From Betaproteobacteria bacterium (GTDB taxonomy: Bacteria; Pseudomonadota; Gammaproteobacteria; Burkholderiales; Ferrovaceae): a stretch of 64,000 bases of DNA. Where the stretch lies: contig JAGWIW010000005.1 of assembly GCA_028866015.1 (NCBI GenBank), positions 43,306 to 107,305 of the forward strand, written 5' to 3'. Shown in pieces: positions 44,831 to 53,240 of the stretch. The notes beneath the pieces were generated by a model, which made no database searches, was not told where the DNA came from, and was given only the letters and a program-made list of their open reading frames with translations. Positions within the stretch are counted from its first letter, which is position 1. Each line of letters opens with the position of its first letter. A program made the translations under genes and the position numbers.

Positions 44831-46236
44831 TCCGGCTTGAGCGTGATGAACTGGGAATCGCCGCCCCGCTTCACCAGCAAAGCCACCATTTTTTTGGGTT
44901 CGATGTGGGACAGCACCTGGTTGAACTCCCTCACCGAATGGATTTCGCTGTTGTTGATGGACAGGATCACATCCCCGTTCTGCAGGCCGGCCTTGGAGGC
45001 AGGACCGGCCGCGTCTTCCACCAGCACCCCGGACGTGATGTCGAGTTCCTTGCGCTGCTGCGCCGTGAGGTCAGCCAGCGTGAGCCCAAGCTTGCCCGCC
45101 CTGCCGGTGCGTGCGCGCTTGGCCGGCGGAGCCTCTTTCTGGACCATCTTTTCCGAGGGCATTTCACCCACCGTGGCCGTGAGATCGAGCAGCGCACCCT
45201 TGCGCCACACCTGGACATCCACCGTGGAACCGGCCTTGGTGGCGCTCACCACGCGAGGCAGGTCTTCCTGGGTGGCAATGGGTTTGCCGTCAAACTTGAG
45301 GATGATGTCGCTCGCATGGATTCCGGCCTTCTCGGCTGGAGCGCCCTTTTGCACCGACACCACGAGGGCGCCGCGGGGCTTGCCCAGCCCGAAGGAATCA
45401 GCCAGCTCCTTGGTCACTTCCTGGATCACCACGCCCAGCCAGCCGCGACTCACCTTACCCGTGGCGCGCAACTGGTCGGACACCTGCAGCGCCACATCGA
45501 TGGGAATGGCGAACGACAGCCCCATGTAACCGCCGGTGCGGCTGTAGATCTGGGAGTTGATGCCGATCACTTCGCCTTTCATGTTGAACAGCGGCCCGCC
45601 GGAATTGCCCGGATTGATGGGCACGTCGGTCTGGATGAACGGCACCAGGGTTTCCTGTGGCAGCGAACGGCCCTTGGCGCTGATGATGCCTTTGGTCACG
45701 CTGCTTTCAAAGCCGAAGGGAGAACCGATGGCCACCACCCATTCCCCCACCTTGGCCTTTGACGAATCGCCGATCTTGACGGTGGGCAAGCTGCTGGCGT
45801 CGATCTTGATGACGGCCACATCGGTCTTGCGGTCCACCCCCACCACTTTTGCCTTGAATTCCCGCTTGTCCTGCAGGGTCACCATCACTTCGTCGGCCCC
45901 CTGCACCACATGGGTGTTGGTGAGGATGTAGCCGTCCGGGCTGATGATGAACCCCGACCCCAGGGAATGGGATTCCTCAGTCTGTCCATGGGGACCCTGG
46001 GGGGTCATGGGGATCCCGAAACGGCGGAAGAATTCCAGCATGGGATCGTTTTCCTGCGGTCCCTGGGCATTGGGGCCCACATCCACGGCAGCATGCGCAT
46101 TGGTGGTGGCCCGGATGTTGACCACCGTGGCTTCCTGCTTTTCCACCAGGTCGGTGAAGTCAGGCAGGTTCTCTGCCTGGGCCCAGCCCAGCCAGGCGGA
46201 CAGGATGAATGCAAGGAATACTGCAACACGCTTCAT
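44827..46236 (-). CDS. mucD: periplasmic serine protease DegP/MucD
   Basis: This DegP-family protease-chaperone degrades misfolded periplasmic proteins. The 469-residue product has a signal peptide cleaved after about residue 21. The catalytic triad is His109 (TNTHVVQGA), Asp139 (RKTDVAVIK) and Ser212 (NPGNSGGPLF), and two PDZ domains follow (about 265-360 and 375-465). It sits between rseB and the glutaredoxin-like gene with ATGA overlaps. The rpoE-rseA-rseB-mucD order is as in Pseudomonas algU-mucABD without mucC. Confidence 0.96.
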   Translation of the reverse strand: MKRVAVFLAFILSAWLGWAQAENLPDFTDLVEKQEATVVNIRATTNAHAAVDVGPNAQGPQENDPMLEFFRRFGIPMTPQGPHGQTEESHSLGSGFIISPDGYILTNTHVVQGADEVMVTLQDKREFKAKVVGVDRKTDVAVIKIDASSLPTVKIGDSSKAKVGEWVVAIGSPFGFESSVTKGIISAKGRSLPQETLVPFIQTDVPINPGNSGGPLFNMKGEVIGINSQIYSRTGGYMGLSFAIPIDVALQVSDQLRATGKVSRGWLGVVIQEVTKELADSFGLGKPRGALVVSVQKGAPAEKAGIHASDIILKFDGKPIATQEDLPRVVSATKAGSTVDVQVWRKGALLDLTATVGEMPSEKMVQKEAPPAKRARTGRAGKLGLTLADLTAQQRKELDITSGVLVEDAAGPASKAGLQNGDVILSINNSEIHSVREFNQVLSHIEPKKMVALLVKRGGDSQFITLKPE

Positions 46237-47237
46237 GGATGACTGCTCCGGAGGTTGATGACGGATTGGCCGATCTGCGTTATCGACGCCAGGGGAACTT
46301 CACCGACTACGGTGATCTGATGGTCGTCGCGCCGGGCAGAATAATAACTCAGTGCATTGGGCAATGTTTCCACGCGGTCAGGGCGCGGCGGAGCCCCATC
46401 TGCAGGCTCGATGAACACCGACACGGTGGACAGGCCGTCAGAATACACCAGATGCGTCATGGCGCCGTGGCGCCCGGGTATCGGGCGGCGCACTTCCACG
46501 ATCTTGTGAAAGCCGGGCGGGGCCTTGGCCACCACCCAACCGGTATGGTCGGCTTGTGGACCCAGTGGCGGCACCGTGTCCTGGCGCCAGTTGTCGGTGC
46601 CGGGAAAGGCCGGCTTGAATTGTGCCGGATCGGGATGCCCGCCAATGGTCACGGCGGTGAACACGGACATCTGGATCGGCTCGTTGTGCGGCCCCAGGGT
46701 GACGGCCCGCAGCAGCAGGCTGGTGGCGGCATCGGCACAGAACTCATGACCGTAGCGCAGCGGGTCGCGCGGACGCAGGGCGATCACCTGGCAATCGTGG
46801 CCGGCCACGCGGTCCTGGCCCACCACGGAAATGTCGTAGTTGTCGCTATAGTCTTCAAAGGGCGGTGCGATCAGGGCGGGAAAGAAATGCCGGCTTTCGG
46901 CGTGCTGCAGCCGGATGGAATGGATGTCCGGGAAATAGCAGCGCATTTCATCGTTGAGCCGGATGATTTCACGCGGCGGTCCGTCCAGCGTATCGATGCG
47001 GGTTTTTTCCTGGCCATGGTCGAAGGTGTGCACCACGCGCGAGGCTTCCATGCCGCCGCCGTGCTGGAACACGAAAATGCCCGAATAGGAAAGCTGCTGC
47101 GCGGCCGTGGCCAGTTGACCCAGCAGCCCCTGGGGATCGGCTGGTCGAAGGGGATCGGGGGGCGGGGAGGAATCGGCCCATGCCAGCGCCGGAAGCAACA
47201 GGACAGCCGCAAGCCAGGACAGGATCGATCGCTTCAT
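46233..47237 (-). CDS. rseB: sigma-E regulatory protein RseB/MucB
   Basis: RseB is a periplasmic protein that binds RseA and shields it from proteolysis until lipids or mislocalised proteins displace it. From the ATG at 47237 the product is 334 residues. A signal peptide (KRSILSWLAAVLLLPALAWA) is followed by the MucB/RseB N domain with YSGIFVFQHGGGMEASRVVH and a C-terminal domain. The ATG overlaps the rseA stop (ATGA); the open frame further upstream lies inside rseA and is not used. It overlaps degP by ATGA. Confidence 0.94.
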   Translation of the reverse strand: MKRSILSWLAAVLLLPALAWADSSPPPDPLRPADPQGLLGQLATAAQQLSYSGIFVFQHGGGMEASRVVHTFDHGQEKTRIDTLDGPPREIIRLNDEMRCYFPDIHSIRLQHAESRHFFPALIAPPFEDYSDNYDISVVGQDRVAGHDCQVIALRPRDPLRYGHEFCADAATSLLLRAVTLGPHNEPIQMSVFTAVTIGGHPDPAQFKPAFPGTDNWRQDTVPPLGPQADHTGWVVAKAPPGFHKIVEVRRPIPGRHGAMTHLVYSDGLSTVSVFIEPADGAPPRPDRVETLPNALSYYSARRDDHQITVVGEVPLASITQIGQSVINLRSSHP

Positions 47238-47731
47238 TGGCCCGATACCGTCGCGGCGGCGTAATCCACAGTCTGGAAACCGGATATGGGCGACCACTGG
47301 CGATGCATGGCCACGTAAGGTTGCATGTCCGGCGCAATGGTGTTGGCGGCAGTCACGCGGGTTGGAGCGGCAGGCTGGTTGAGGGCCAGCGCCGGCCCCT
47401 GGGGAGGCTCCTGATAGCGCTGGAACGTCCAGGTGGTCACCGCCACGGCTGCCACGGCTGCAGCCACGGCCAGCCAGCGCGCAGGCGCCTTGGGCGCCGC
47501 ACGGTGCTGGGGCGGAGCCAGCACCGTGGGTTCCTGGGCCATGGCCTGCGACACGCGCTCGCCCAGGCGGGTATGGTTGATGCCGTTTTCGCGCAGCAGA
47601 TCACCAATCAGGTGGTATTCATTCCACAGGCGGGGCATGTCGCCGTCGCTGCGCCATTGCGCAAGCAGGGCTGCTTCCTGTTCCGGGTCCAGCTCGCCGT
47701 CCATCAGGGCGGACAGATGTTCGCGGTTCAT
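47234..47731 (-). CDS. rseA: anti-sigma-E factor RseA/MucA
   Basis: RseA is a single-pass inner-membrane protein that holds sigma-E inactive. From the ATG at 47731 the product is 165 residues. The cytoplasmic N-terminal domain begins NREHLSALMDGELDPEQEAALL and contains LWNEYHLIGDLLR; one membrane helix (WLAVAAAVAAVAVTTW) lies near residue 85, and the rest is periplasmic. The start is favoured over an ATG two codons earlier because GGAG then lies 6-7 bases upstream. The start codon shares a base with the rpoE stop (TAATG). Confidence 0.93.
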   Translation of the reverse strand: MNREHLSALMDGELDPEQEAALLAQWRSDGDMPRLWNEYHLIGDLLRENGINHTRLGERVSQAMAQEPTVLAPPQHRAAPKAPARWLAVAAAVAAVAVTTWTFQRYQEPPQGPALALNQPAAPTRVTAANTIAPDMQPYVAMHRQWSPISGFQTVDYAAATVSGQ

Positions 47732-48330
47732 TACCATCTCCTGTCTTTCGATACGTCCAGTTGGGGACGCAGGCGCTCGGCGATCGCTTCGCGCGCCCTG
47801 AATATCCGGGAGCGCACGGTGCCGATCGGGCAATTCATGACCGAAGCGATCTCTTCATAACTCAAACCTTCGATTTCGCGCAACCGGATGGCCGTGCGCA
47901 ATTCCTCCGGCAAGGCTTCCATGCTGGCGTTGACCGTTTCTGCGATCTGACGGCTCATGAGTTCCGCCTCGGGCGTATTCATGTCATGCAGCAGTCCCGC
48001 ATCTTCAAACTGTTCCGCCTCTTCGGTGGCCACTGCCGTCTGGGTCGGTGCACGCCGGCCCTGGGCCACCAGGAAATTCTTGGCCGTGTTGACGCCGATG
48101 CGATAAAGCCAGGTGTAGAAGGCGCTGTCGCCGCGGAAGGACGGAAGCGCCCGGTAAGCCTTGATGAAGGCTTCCTGCGTCACGTCTTCGGCTTCACCTG
48201 GATCGCGCACCAACCGGCCCACCAGACGAGCGAGCTTGCGCTGGTATTTGGTCACCAGCATTTCAAAAGCGCGCTTGTCCCCCAACTGGGCCCGCTCGAC
48301 CAGTTTCTGGTCGATTTCACGATCTGTCAT
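47731..48330 (-). CDS. rpoE: RNA polymerase sigma factor RpoE/AlgU
   Basis: This is the extracytoplasmic-function sigma factor of the envelope stress response. From the ATG at 48330 the product is 199 residues (TDREIDQKLVERAQLGDKRAF). Region 2 has DVTQEAFIKAYRALPSFRGDSAFYTWLYRI-like sequence and region 4 has LREIEGLSYEEIASVMNCPIGTVRSR. The frame is open upstream to 48543, but those 71 residues do not resemble the family and cover the candidate promoter. It heads the five-gene operon ending at the terminator before lepA and probably activates its own promoter. Confidence 0.96.
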   Translation of the reverse strand: MTDREIDQKLVERAQLGDKRAFEMLVTKYQRKLARLVGRLVRDPGEAEDVTQEAFIKAYRALPSFRGDSAFYTWLYRIGVNTAKNFLVAQGRRAPTQTAVATEEAEQFEDAGLLHDMNTPEAELMSRQIAETVNASMEALPEELRTAIRLREIEGLSYEEIASVMNCPIGTVRSRIFRAREAIAERLRPQLDVSKDRRW

Positions 48331-48482
48331 GCCACTCCCGGCAGTGAGGATGAGTCTGTCCTGAGGCGATGCCGGAAGGGGCACGGCAGTGCGCCGCACC
48401 GGGCTTCGCGTCACATCGACTCTTCTGAGTGTACTATACAAGGGCGCATAGCCCGGCATTGTGCGTTCGGCGCTCATGCGGG

Positions 48483-48512
48483 TGTTGACCGCGGCGGTGG
48501 CCAATTGGTTCC
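48483..48512 (-). promoter_or_regulatory. candidate sigma-E-dependent autoregulatory promoter of rpoE
   Basis: On the minus strand GGAACCA (48506-48512) is followed after a 17-base spacer by TCAACA (48483-48488). This resembles the GAACTT-N16/17-TCAAA/TCTGA pattern of RpoE/AlgU promoters. It lies about 150 bases before the rpoE ATG, in the 243-base gap shared with the divergent NAD(P)HX repair gene. The remainder of the gap shows a TATAGT on the minus strand at 48433-48438 without a good -35. Confidence 0.45.
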
Positions 48513-48573
48513 GGAAAATGCGCCCCGGCCACACGCCTTCCAATTTTTAGAACCACTCAAACATCAGGAGACC

Positions 48574-50031
48574 ATGTCCACTCCCCTGCGCACCCTGTCA
48601 GACATTCGGGCGGCGGAGCGGCTGGCCCTCGATGCGCTGCCCGAACACGCCCTCATGCAGCGGGCGGGAGAATCGGCTGCCGCCTGGATCGCCAGCCATT
48701 TTCCCGCAAGCGGGCCGGTGTGGGTGCTGGCTGGCCCGGGCAATAACGGCGGAGACGGCTGGGTGGTGGCGCAGGCCCTGGCTGCCGCCGGCTACCCTGT
48801 GCAGGTCCTGTGTGCCGAGCCGCCGGCGGCGCTGCCTGCGGACGCCGCCTGGGCGCGCCAACGTTGTCAACAAGCAGGCATTGCCTGCGTGAGCGTCTGG
48901 CCCCGGGATACCCCGGGGCTGATCGTGGACGCCCTGTTCGGCATCGGCATCGCGCGCGCGCCGGCAGCCCCTTACGATGACTGGATCCGGCGCAGCAATG
49001 AGGCCGGCTGCCCCGTGGTGTCCCTTGATGTGCCAAGCGGCCTGCATGGGGGCAGCGGCGTGGCATTCGAGCCCACGGTCTGCGCCACCCACACCCTCAC
49101 CTTCCTGGCCGGCAAGCCGGGCCTGCATACGGCCGATGGCCCCGACCACAGCGGCATCGTCACCGTGCTCGAACTGGGCGTGCCGGTGCCGGGGCATGGC
49201 GCCTTGCTGGAACCGGCCGATTTCGCGGACCTCTGGCCGCGCCGTCGGCGCAACACGCACAAGGGGCAGTTCGGGGCCGTGGGCGTGCTGGGCGGCTCGC
49301 CCGGCATGGCCGGTGCCGCGCTGCTGGCAGCAGAAGCCGCGCTCCGCTGCGGTGCGGGGCGCGTGTGGCTCGCTTCACTCGATCCCGCCCTCAGCCCGGC
49401 CCAGGCGGCCCTGCGCTGCCCGGAACTGATGGGGGCCACAGCCGAAGCCCTGCTCGAACTCCCGGCCCTCACGGCACTGGTGATCGGGCCGGGACTGGGA
49501 CAGTCCCCGCGGGCGGCCGCCTTGCTGGAACAGGCCCTATCCCTCCCCTGCGCCCTGGTGCTCGATGCCGACGCCCTCAACCTGCTGGCAGCTCGCTCCG
49601 AATGGCTCGAGCGCGTGCAGGGCCGACACGCCCCCACCCTCCTGACGCCGCACCCCGCGGAAGCGCGCCGCCTGTTGCCGGAAACCGCCGGCATGGACCG
49701 CGTGAGCGCGGCCCTCGCCCTCGCCTCCCGTTACCGCAGCCTGGTGGTGCTCAAAGGCTGCGGCAGCGTGCTGGCTGAGCCGGATGGCCGCTGGTGGATC
49801 AATGCCAGCGGCAATGCCGGTCTGTCGGCGCCCGGCATGGGCGATGTGCTGGCCGGCGCCCTGGGTGCCCTGTTGGGTCAGGGGCTGTCGCCGTTGTCCG
49901 CCCTTCAGCTTGCAGTGCATGCACACGGCGCCGCAGCCGACGCCTGCGTGGCGGCAGGTCGTGGCCCCGTGGGACTGACGGCGACGGAAGTGACGGATGC
50001 CCTGCGTCAGCAGCTGAACAGCCGTTTATAA
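48574..50031 (+). CDS. nnr: bifunctional NAD(P)HX epimerase/dehydratase
   Basis: This enzyme repairs hydrated NADH and NADPH. The 485-residue fusion has an N-terminal YjeF_N epimerase domain (GPGNNGGDGWVVAQAL near residues 52-68 and SLDVPSGLHG) and a C-terminal ribokinase-like dehydratase domain. The latter has HKGQFGAVGVLGGSPGMAGA, LTPHPAEA and the catalytic-Asp loop SAPGMGDVLAGALGALLGQG. The ATG at 48574 has AGGAG three bases upstream; the frame is open further upstream but runs through the rpoE promoter and coding region. It stands alone, divergent from rpoE. Confidence 0.95.
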   Translation: MSTPLRTLSDIRAAERLALDALPEHALMQRAGESAAAWIASHFPASGPVWVLAGPGNNGGDGWVVAQALAAAGYPVQVLCAEPPAALPADAAWARQRCQQAGIACVSVWPRDTPGLIVDALFGIGIARAPAAPYDDWIRRSNEAGCPVVSLDVPSGLHGGSGVAFEPTVCATHTLTFLAGKPGLHTADGPDHSGIVTVLELGVPVPGHGALLEPADFADLWPRRRRNTHKGQFGAVGVLGGSPGMAGAALLAAEAALRCGAGRVWLASLDPALSPAQAALRCPELMGATAEALLELPALTALVIGPGLGQSPRAAALLEQALSLPCALVLDADALNLLAARSEWLERVQGRHAPTLLTPHPAEARRLLPETAGMDRVSAALALASRYRSLVVLKGCGSVLAEPDGRWWINASGNAGLSAPGMGDVLAGALGALLGQGLSPLSALQLAVHAHGAAADACVAAGRGPVGLTATEVTDALRQQLNSRL

Positions 50032-50067
50032 TGAGGCCCTTTCCATTTTCCAGCGAAGGATGATTTC

Positions 50068-51696
50068 ATGAGCGAGCGGGACAGCATGGCCTACGACGTG
50101 GTCATCGTGGGCGCGGGACCTTCCGGCCTCGCCTGTGCCATCCGGCTCAAGCAACTGGCTGCCGAACAGGGGCGCGACCTGTCCGTGTGCGTGCTGGAAA
50201 AAGGCTCGGAAGTGGGCGCCCATATCCTGTCCGGCGCCGTCATGGAAACACGAGCCCTGGACGAACTGTTTCCCGACTGGCAGAAGCGCGGCGCTCCCTT
50301 GCGCACGCCGGTGACCGAAGACCGTTTCCTGCTGCTGGGCCCCCGCCGTGCCTGGCACCTGCCCACTCCGCCCGGCATGCGCAACCACGGCAATTACATC
50401 GCCAGCCTGGGCCAGGTGTGTCAATGGCTCGCGGCCGAAGCCGAAGCGCTGGGCGTGGAAATCTATCCCGGCTTCGCCGCGGCAGAAATCCTCTATGGCG
50501 ACCAGGGCCAGGTGGTGGGCGTGGCCACCGGCGACATGGGACTGCAAAAAGACGGCACGCCCGGCCCCCGCTACCAGCGCGGCATGGCGCTCATGGCTAG
50601 ACAGACGGTCTTTGCCGAAGGCTGCCGGGGGTCGCTCACGCGCCTGCTGATGGAACGTTTCGCACTCAACCGCGACAGCAGCCCGCAAACCTACGGCATC
50701 GGCCTCAAGGAAATCTGGGAAATCGATCCCGCCCGGCACGCAGCCGGGCGCGTGGTGCACACCGTGGGCTGGCCGCTGGACAATGCCACCTATGGCGGCT
50801 CCTGGATCTACCACCTGGCAGACAACCAGGTGTCCGTGGGCTTCGTGGTCGGGCTCGATTATCGCAACCCTTACCTGAGCCCATTTGAGGAATTCCAGCG
50901 CTTCAAGACCCATCCCGCCATCCGCCCCCTGTTCGAGGGAGGCCGGCGCATTGCCTACGGTGCGCGCGCCCTTTCCGAAGGCGGCTGGCAATCCATTCCG
51001 CGCCTCACTTTCCCGGGCGGGCTGCTGGTGGGGGATGGCGCCGGGTTTCTCAACGTACCCAAAATCAAGGGCAGCCACACGGCGCTCAAATCGGGCATGG
51101 TGGCGGCTGAAGCCCTGGCTGCACACCTCGCTGCCGGTGATGCGTCCGAATGCGAAGACTATCCGCGGCGCCTGCGCGACTCCTGGGTCTGGAGCGAGCT
51201 GCACCAGGCGCGCAACATCCGCCCCGGTTTCCATTGGGGCCTGTGGGCCGGGATGGCCCATGCTGCCCTGGACACCTGGCTGCTGCGGGGACGGGCCCCC
51301 TGGACCCTGCGCCACCGTGCGGACCACGAGCAGCTCAAGCCGGCAGCCCAGTGTGCCCCCATCGACTACCCCAAGCCCGACGGGCGCCTCACCTTCGACC
51401 GTCTGTCCTCGGTGTTCCTCACCAACACGGCGCACGAGGAAGACCAGCCCACGCACCTCACCCTGCGCGACCCGGAGATTGCCATCCGGACCAATTTGAA
51501 GGTGTATGATGCACCTGAAACCCGTTACTGCCCCGCGGGGGTGTACGAGATCGTACGGGAGGCCACGGGCCCGCGCCTGCAGATCAACGGACAGAACTGT
51601 ATTCATTGCAAAACTTGTGACATCAAGGATCCCACCCAAAACATCCGTTGGGTGGTGCCTGAAGGGGGGAGCGGTCCCAACTACCCCAACATGTAA
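50068..51696 (+). CDS. electron-transfer-flavoprotein:ubiquinone oxidoreductase
   Basis: ETF-QO passes electrons from fatty-acid, amino-acid or methylated-amine dehydrogenases via ETF to the quinone pool. The 542-residue product has an FAD motif (VVIVGAGPSGLACAIRL) near residue 10 and the family segment HILSGAVMETRALDELFPDW. The C-terminal 4Fe-4S site is CIHCKTCDIKDP, plus an upstream Cys in TRYCPAGVYE. It is a monotopic inner-membrane protein. No ETF subunit genes are in the window; the acyl-CoA dehydrogenase at 55270-57051 is a plausible electron source. Confidence 0.96.
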   Translation: MSERDSMAYDVVIVGAGPSGLACAIRLKQLAAEQGRDLSVCVLEKGSEVGAHILSGAVMETRALDELFPDWQKRGAPLRTPVTEDRFLLLGPRRAWHLPTPPGMRNHGNYIASLGQVCQWLAAEAEALGVEIYPGFAAAEILYGDQGQVVGVATGDMGLQKDGTPGPRYQRGMALMARQTVFAEGCRGSLTRLLMERFALNRDSSPQTYGIGLKEIWEIDPARHAAGRVVHTVGWPLDNATYGGSWIYHLADNQVSVGFVVGLDYRNPYLSPFEEFQRFKTHPAIRPLFEGGRRIAYGARALSEGGWQSIPRLTFPGGLLVGDGAGFLNVPKIKGSHTALKSGMVAAEALAAHLAAGDASECEDYPRRLRDSWVWSELHQARNIRPGFHWGLWAGMAHAALDTWLLRGRAPWTLRHRADHEQLKPAAQCAPIDYPKPDGRLTFDRLSSVFLTNTAHEEDQPTHLTLRDPEIAIRTNLKVYDAPETRYCPAGVYEIVREATGPRLQINGQNCIHCKTCDIKDPTQNIRWVVPEGGSGPNYPNM

Positions 51697-51721
51697 CTCC
51701 AACTCGTTAGGGAGGGGTGCG

Positions 51722-52150
51722 ATGAACAGTGTCAAAACGATTCTAAAAGGAAAGTCTTCAACCTACTGGGCGATCCAGCCCCATGCCAAAGTCATTGATG
51801 CCTTGCGCCTGATGGCAGATAAGAACGTGGGAGCGCTCATGGTCATGGACAGTGACCAGCTCGTGGGCATCATTTCCGAGCGCGATTACGCCCGCAAGGT
51901 GGCACTCATGGGCAAAACCTCGGTGGACACGCCGGTGTCAGACATCATGGAATCACCGGTCTGGACCGTGACGACGCAGCAGACCCGGGAAGACTGCATG
52001 GCACTCATGACGGCCAAGCGCATCCGCCACCTGCCGGTGGTGGACAACGGCCATGTGGTGAATATCCTGTCCATCGGCGACCTGGTGAAGGACGCCTTGA
52101 GCGAACAGGCACAAACCATCCAGCAACTGGAAAGTTACGTCAACAGCTGA
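51722..52150 (+). CDS. CBS-pair domain protein A
   Basis: The 142-residue protein consists of two CBS motifs: KVIDALRLMADKNVGALMV with SERDYARKV, then PVWTVTTQQTREDCMALM with RIRHLPVV. It has no other domain. CBS pairs bind adenine nucleotides and often sense energy state. The ATG at 51722 has a GGGAGGGG ribosome site; the open frame further upstream is inside the ETF-QO gene. It follows ETF-QO by 25 bases and is followed by a close paralogue. Confidence 0.92.
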   Translation: MNSVKTILKGKSSTYWAIQPHAKVIDALRLMADKNVGALMVMDSDQLVGIISERDYARKVALMGKTSVDTPVSDIMESPVWTVTTQQTREDCMALMTAKRIRHLPVVDNGHVVNILSIGDLVKDALSEQAQTIQQLESYVNS

Positions 52151-52173
52151 CTGCCCCAAGGAGGCCATTGCCC

Positions 52174-52596
52174 ATGACCCATGTCCAAGACCTGCTTTCC
52201 GCCAAGCCCGGCGGCCACTGGTCCATCACGCCCGACGCCAAGGTGATCGAAGCGTTGCGGCTGATGGCCGACAAAAACGTGGGTGCCCTGATGGTGATGA
52301 AGGACGGGCATCTCGTCGGGATGCTGTCCGAACGGGACTACGCCCGCAAGGTGGCGCTGATGGGGAAAACACCGGTGGAAACCCCGGTCTCGGACATCAT
52401 GGCTTCTCCCGTGGTCACGGTCACGCTGGATCAGACGCTGGAAGACTGCATGACCATCATGACGGAAAAGCGCATGCGCCACCTGCCGGTGGTGAACGGC
52501 GAGCGCGTGGTGGGCCTGCTGTCCATCGGCGACCTGGTAAAGGCGGTCATCCAGGAACAGCAGGAAACCATCCAGCGGCTGTACAACCGCTTCTAG
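52174..52596 (+). CDS. CBS-pair domain protein B (paralogue of A)
   Basis: The 140-residue protein has the same two-CBS architecture as its neighbour. Long stretches are identical, such as LRLMADKNVGALMVM, SERDYARKVALMGKT and TPVSDIM. I chose the ATG at 52174, nine bases after AAGGAGG; a TTG two codons earlier is too close to that site. The tandem pair looks like a local duplication, possibly giving hetero-oligomers with different nucleotide affinity. It converges on fchA with a 3-base gap and no visible terminator. Confidence 0.92.
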   Translation: MTHVQDLLSAKPGGHWSITPDAKVIEALRLMADKNVGALMVMKDGHLVGMLSERDYARKVALMGKTPVETPVSDIMASPVVTVTLDQTLEDCMTIMTEKRMRHLPVVNGERVVGLLSIGDLVKAVIQEQQETIQRLYNRF

Positions 52597-52599
52597 CGC

Positions 52600-53226
52600 T
52601 CAGGCCACCATGCGTGCCTGAACCCGGGCCAGCACGGCCTCGGTGAGCGGCAGGCATTCGTTGAGCAGGGTGTCGATTTCCTGTTGGGCCACGGCGGCAA
52701 AAGTGGCGTCCTTGATGGACGGCACGTTGATGCCGACGTTGAGGGCTGCCGTGCGCAAGGCAGCCTGCACCGCCAGCACGCCGGCGCCGGTGTCGCTGAT
52801 CACGCTGCGGTTGCCGTGTTCAGCCGAACGCTGGGCTACCCGGATCACGTCGGCACAGGCATGGGCACAGGCCAGCGGCACCCGCGTGGCCTGCTTCAGG
52901 CTTTCCTGGATGGCTTCGCTGCGCGCGGCCTTGTCGTCATCCGTTTCCTTGGGCAGCTTGTAAGCGGCCATGAGCTGGTTGAAGGCGTTCACGTCATCTG
53001 CCACCATGTCCGTGAGTCGCGCCCGCAGCGCTTCTGCCGCCGCGAGCTGGGATTTCATCTCGCCTTCCACCCCTTCATAGCCCTTCTTGCCAATGGTCAG
53101 GTTGGCCACCATGGAAATCAGGGCAGCTCCCATGGCGCCCATGATGGCGGCGGCGCCGCCGCCTCCCGGCGTGGGTGCGGCGCTGGCGAGTTCATCCAGG
53201 AACTGCTGGACGGGCATGTTGTGCAT
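52600..53226 (-). CDS. fchA: methenyl-tetrahydrofolate cyclohydrolase (FchA type)
   Basis: This enzyme converts methenyl-H4F to formyl-H4F in C1 metabolism; the fold is that of formiminotransferase-cyclodeaminases. The 208-residue product begins HNMPVQQFLDELASAAPTPGGGGAAA, the family's characteristic N terminus. The ATG at 53226 has AAGGAGAG six bases upstream; a TTG further up overlaps the mtdA stop and is not needed. It directly follows mtdA, the usual partner in Methylobacterium-type methylotrophs. Confidence 0.92.
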   Translation of the reverse strand: MHNMPVQQFLDELASAAPTPGGGGAAAIMGAMGAALISMVANLTIGKKGYEGVEGEMKSQLAAAEALRARLTDMVADDVNAFNQLMAAYKLPKETDDDKAARSEAIQESLKQATRVPLACAHACADVIRVAQRSAEHGNRSVISDTGAGVLAVQAALRTAALNVGINVPSIKDATFAAVAQQEIDTLLNECLPLTEAVLARVQARMVA

Positions 53227-53240
53227 TGCGTTCTCTCCTT

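Noticed and set aside
48331..48543. A 71-codon N-terminal extension of rpoE
   Set aside because: The residues do not resemble sigma factors and the region holds the candidate promoter; the family's N terminus begins at 48330.
50027..50032. TATAAT before the ETF-QO gene
   Set aside because: No -35-like hexamer at 16-18 bases; it overlaps the stop region of the preceding gene and may be chance.
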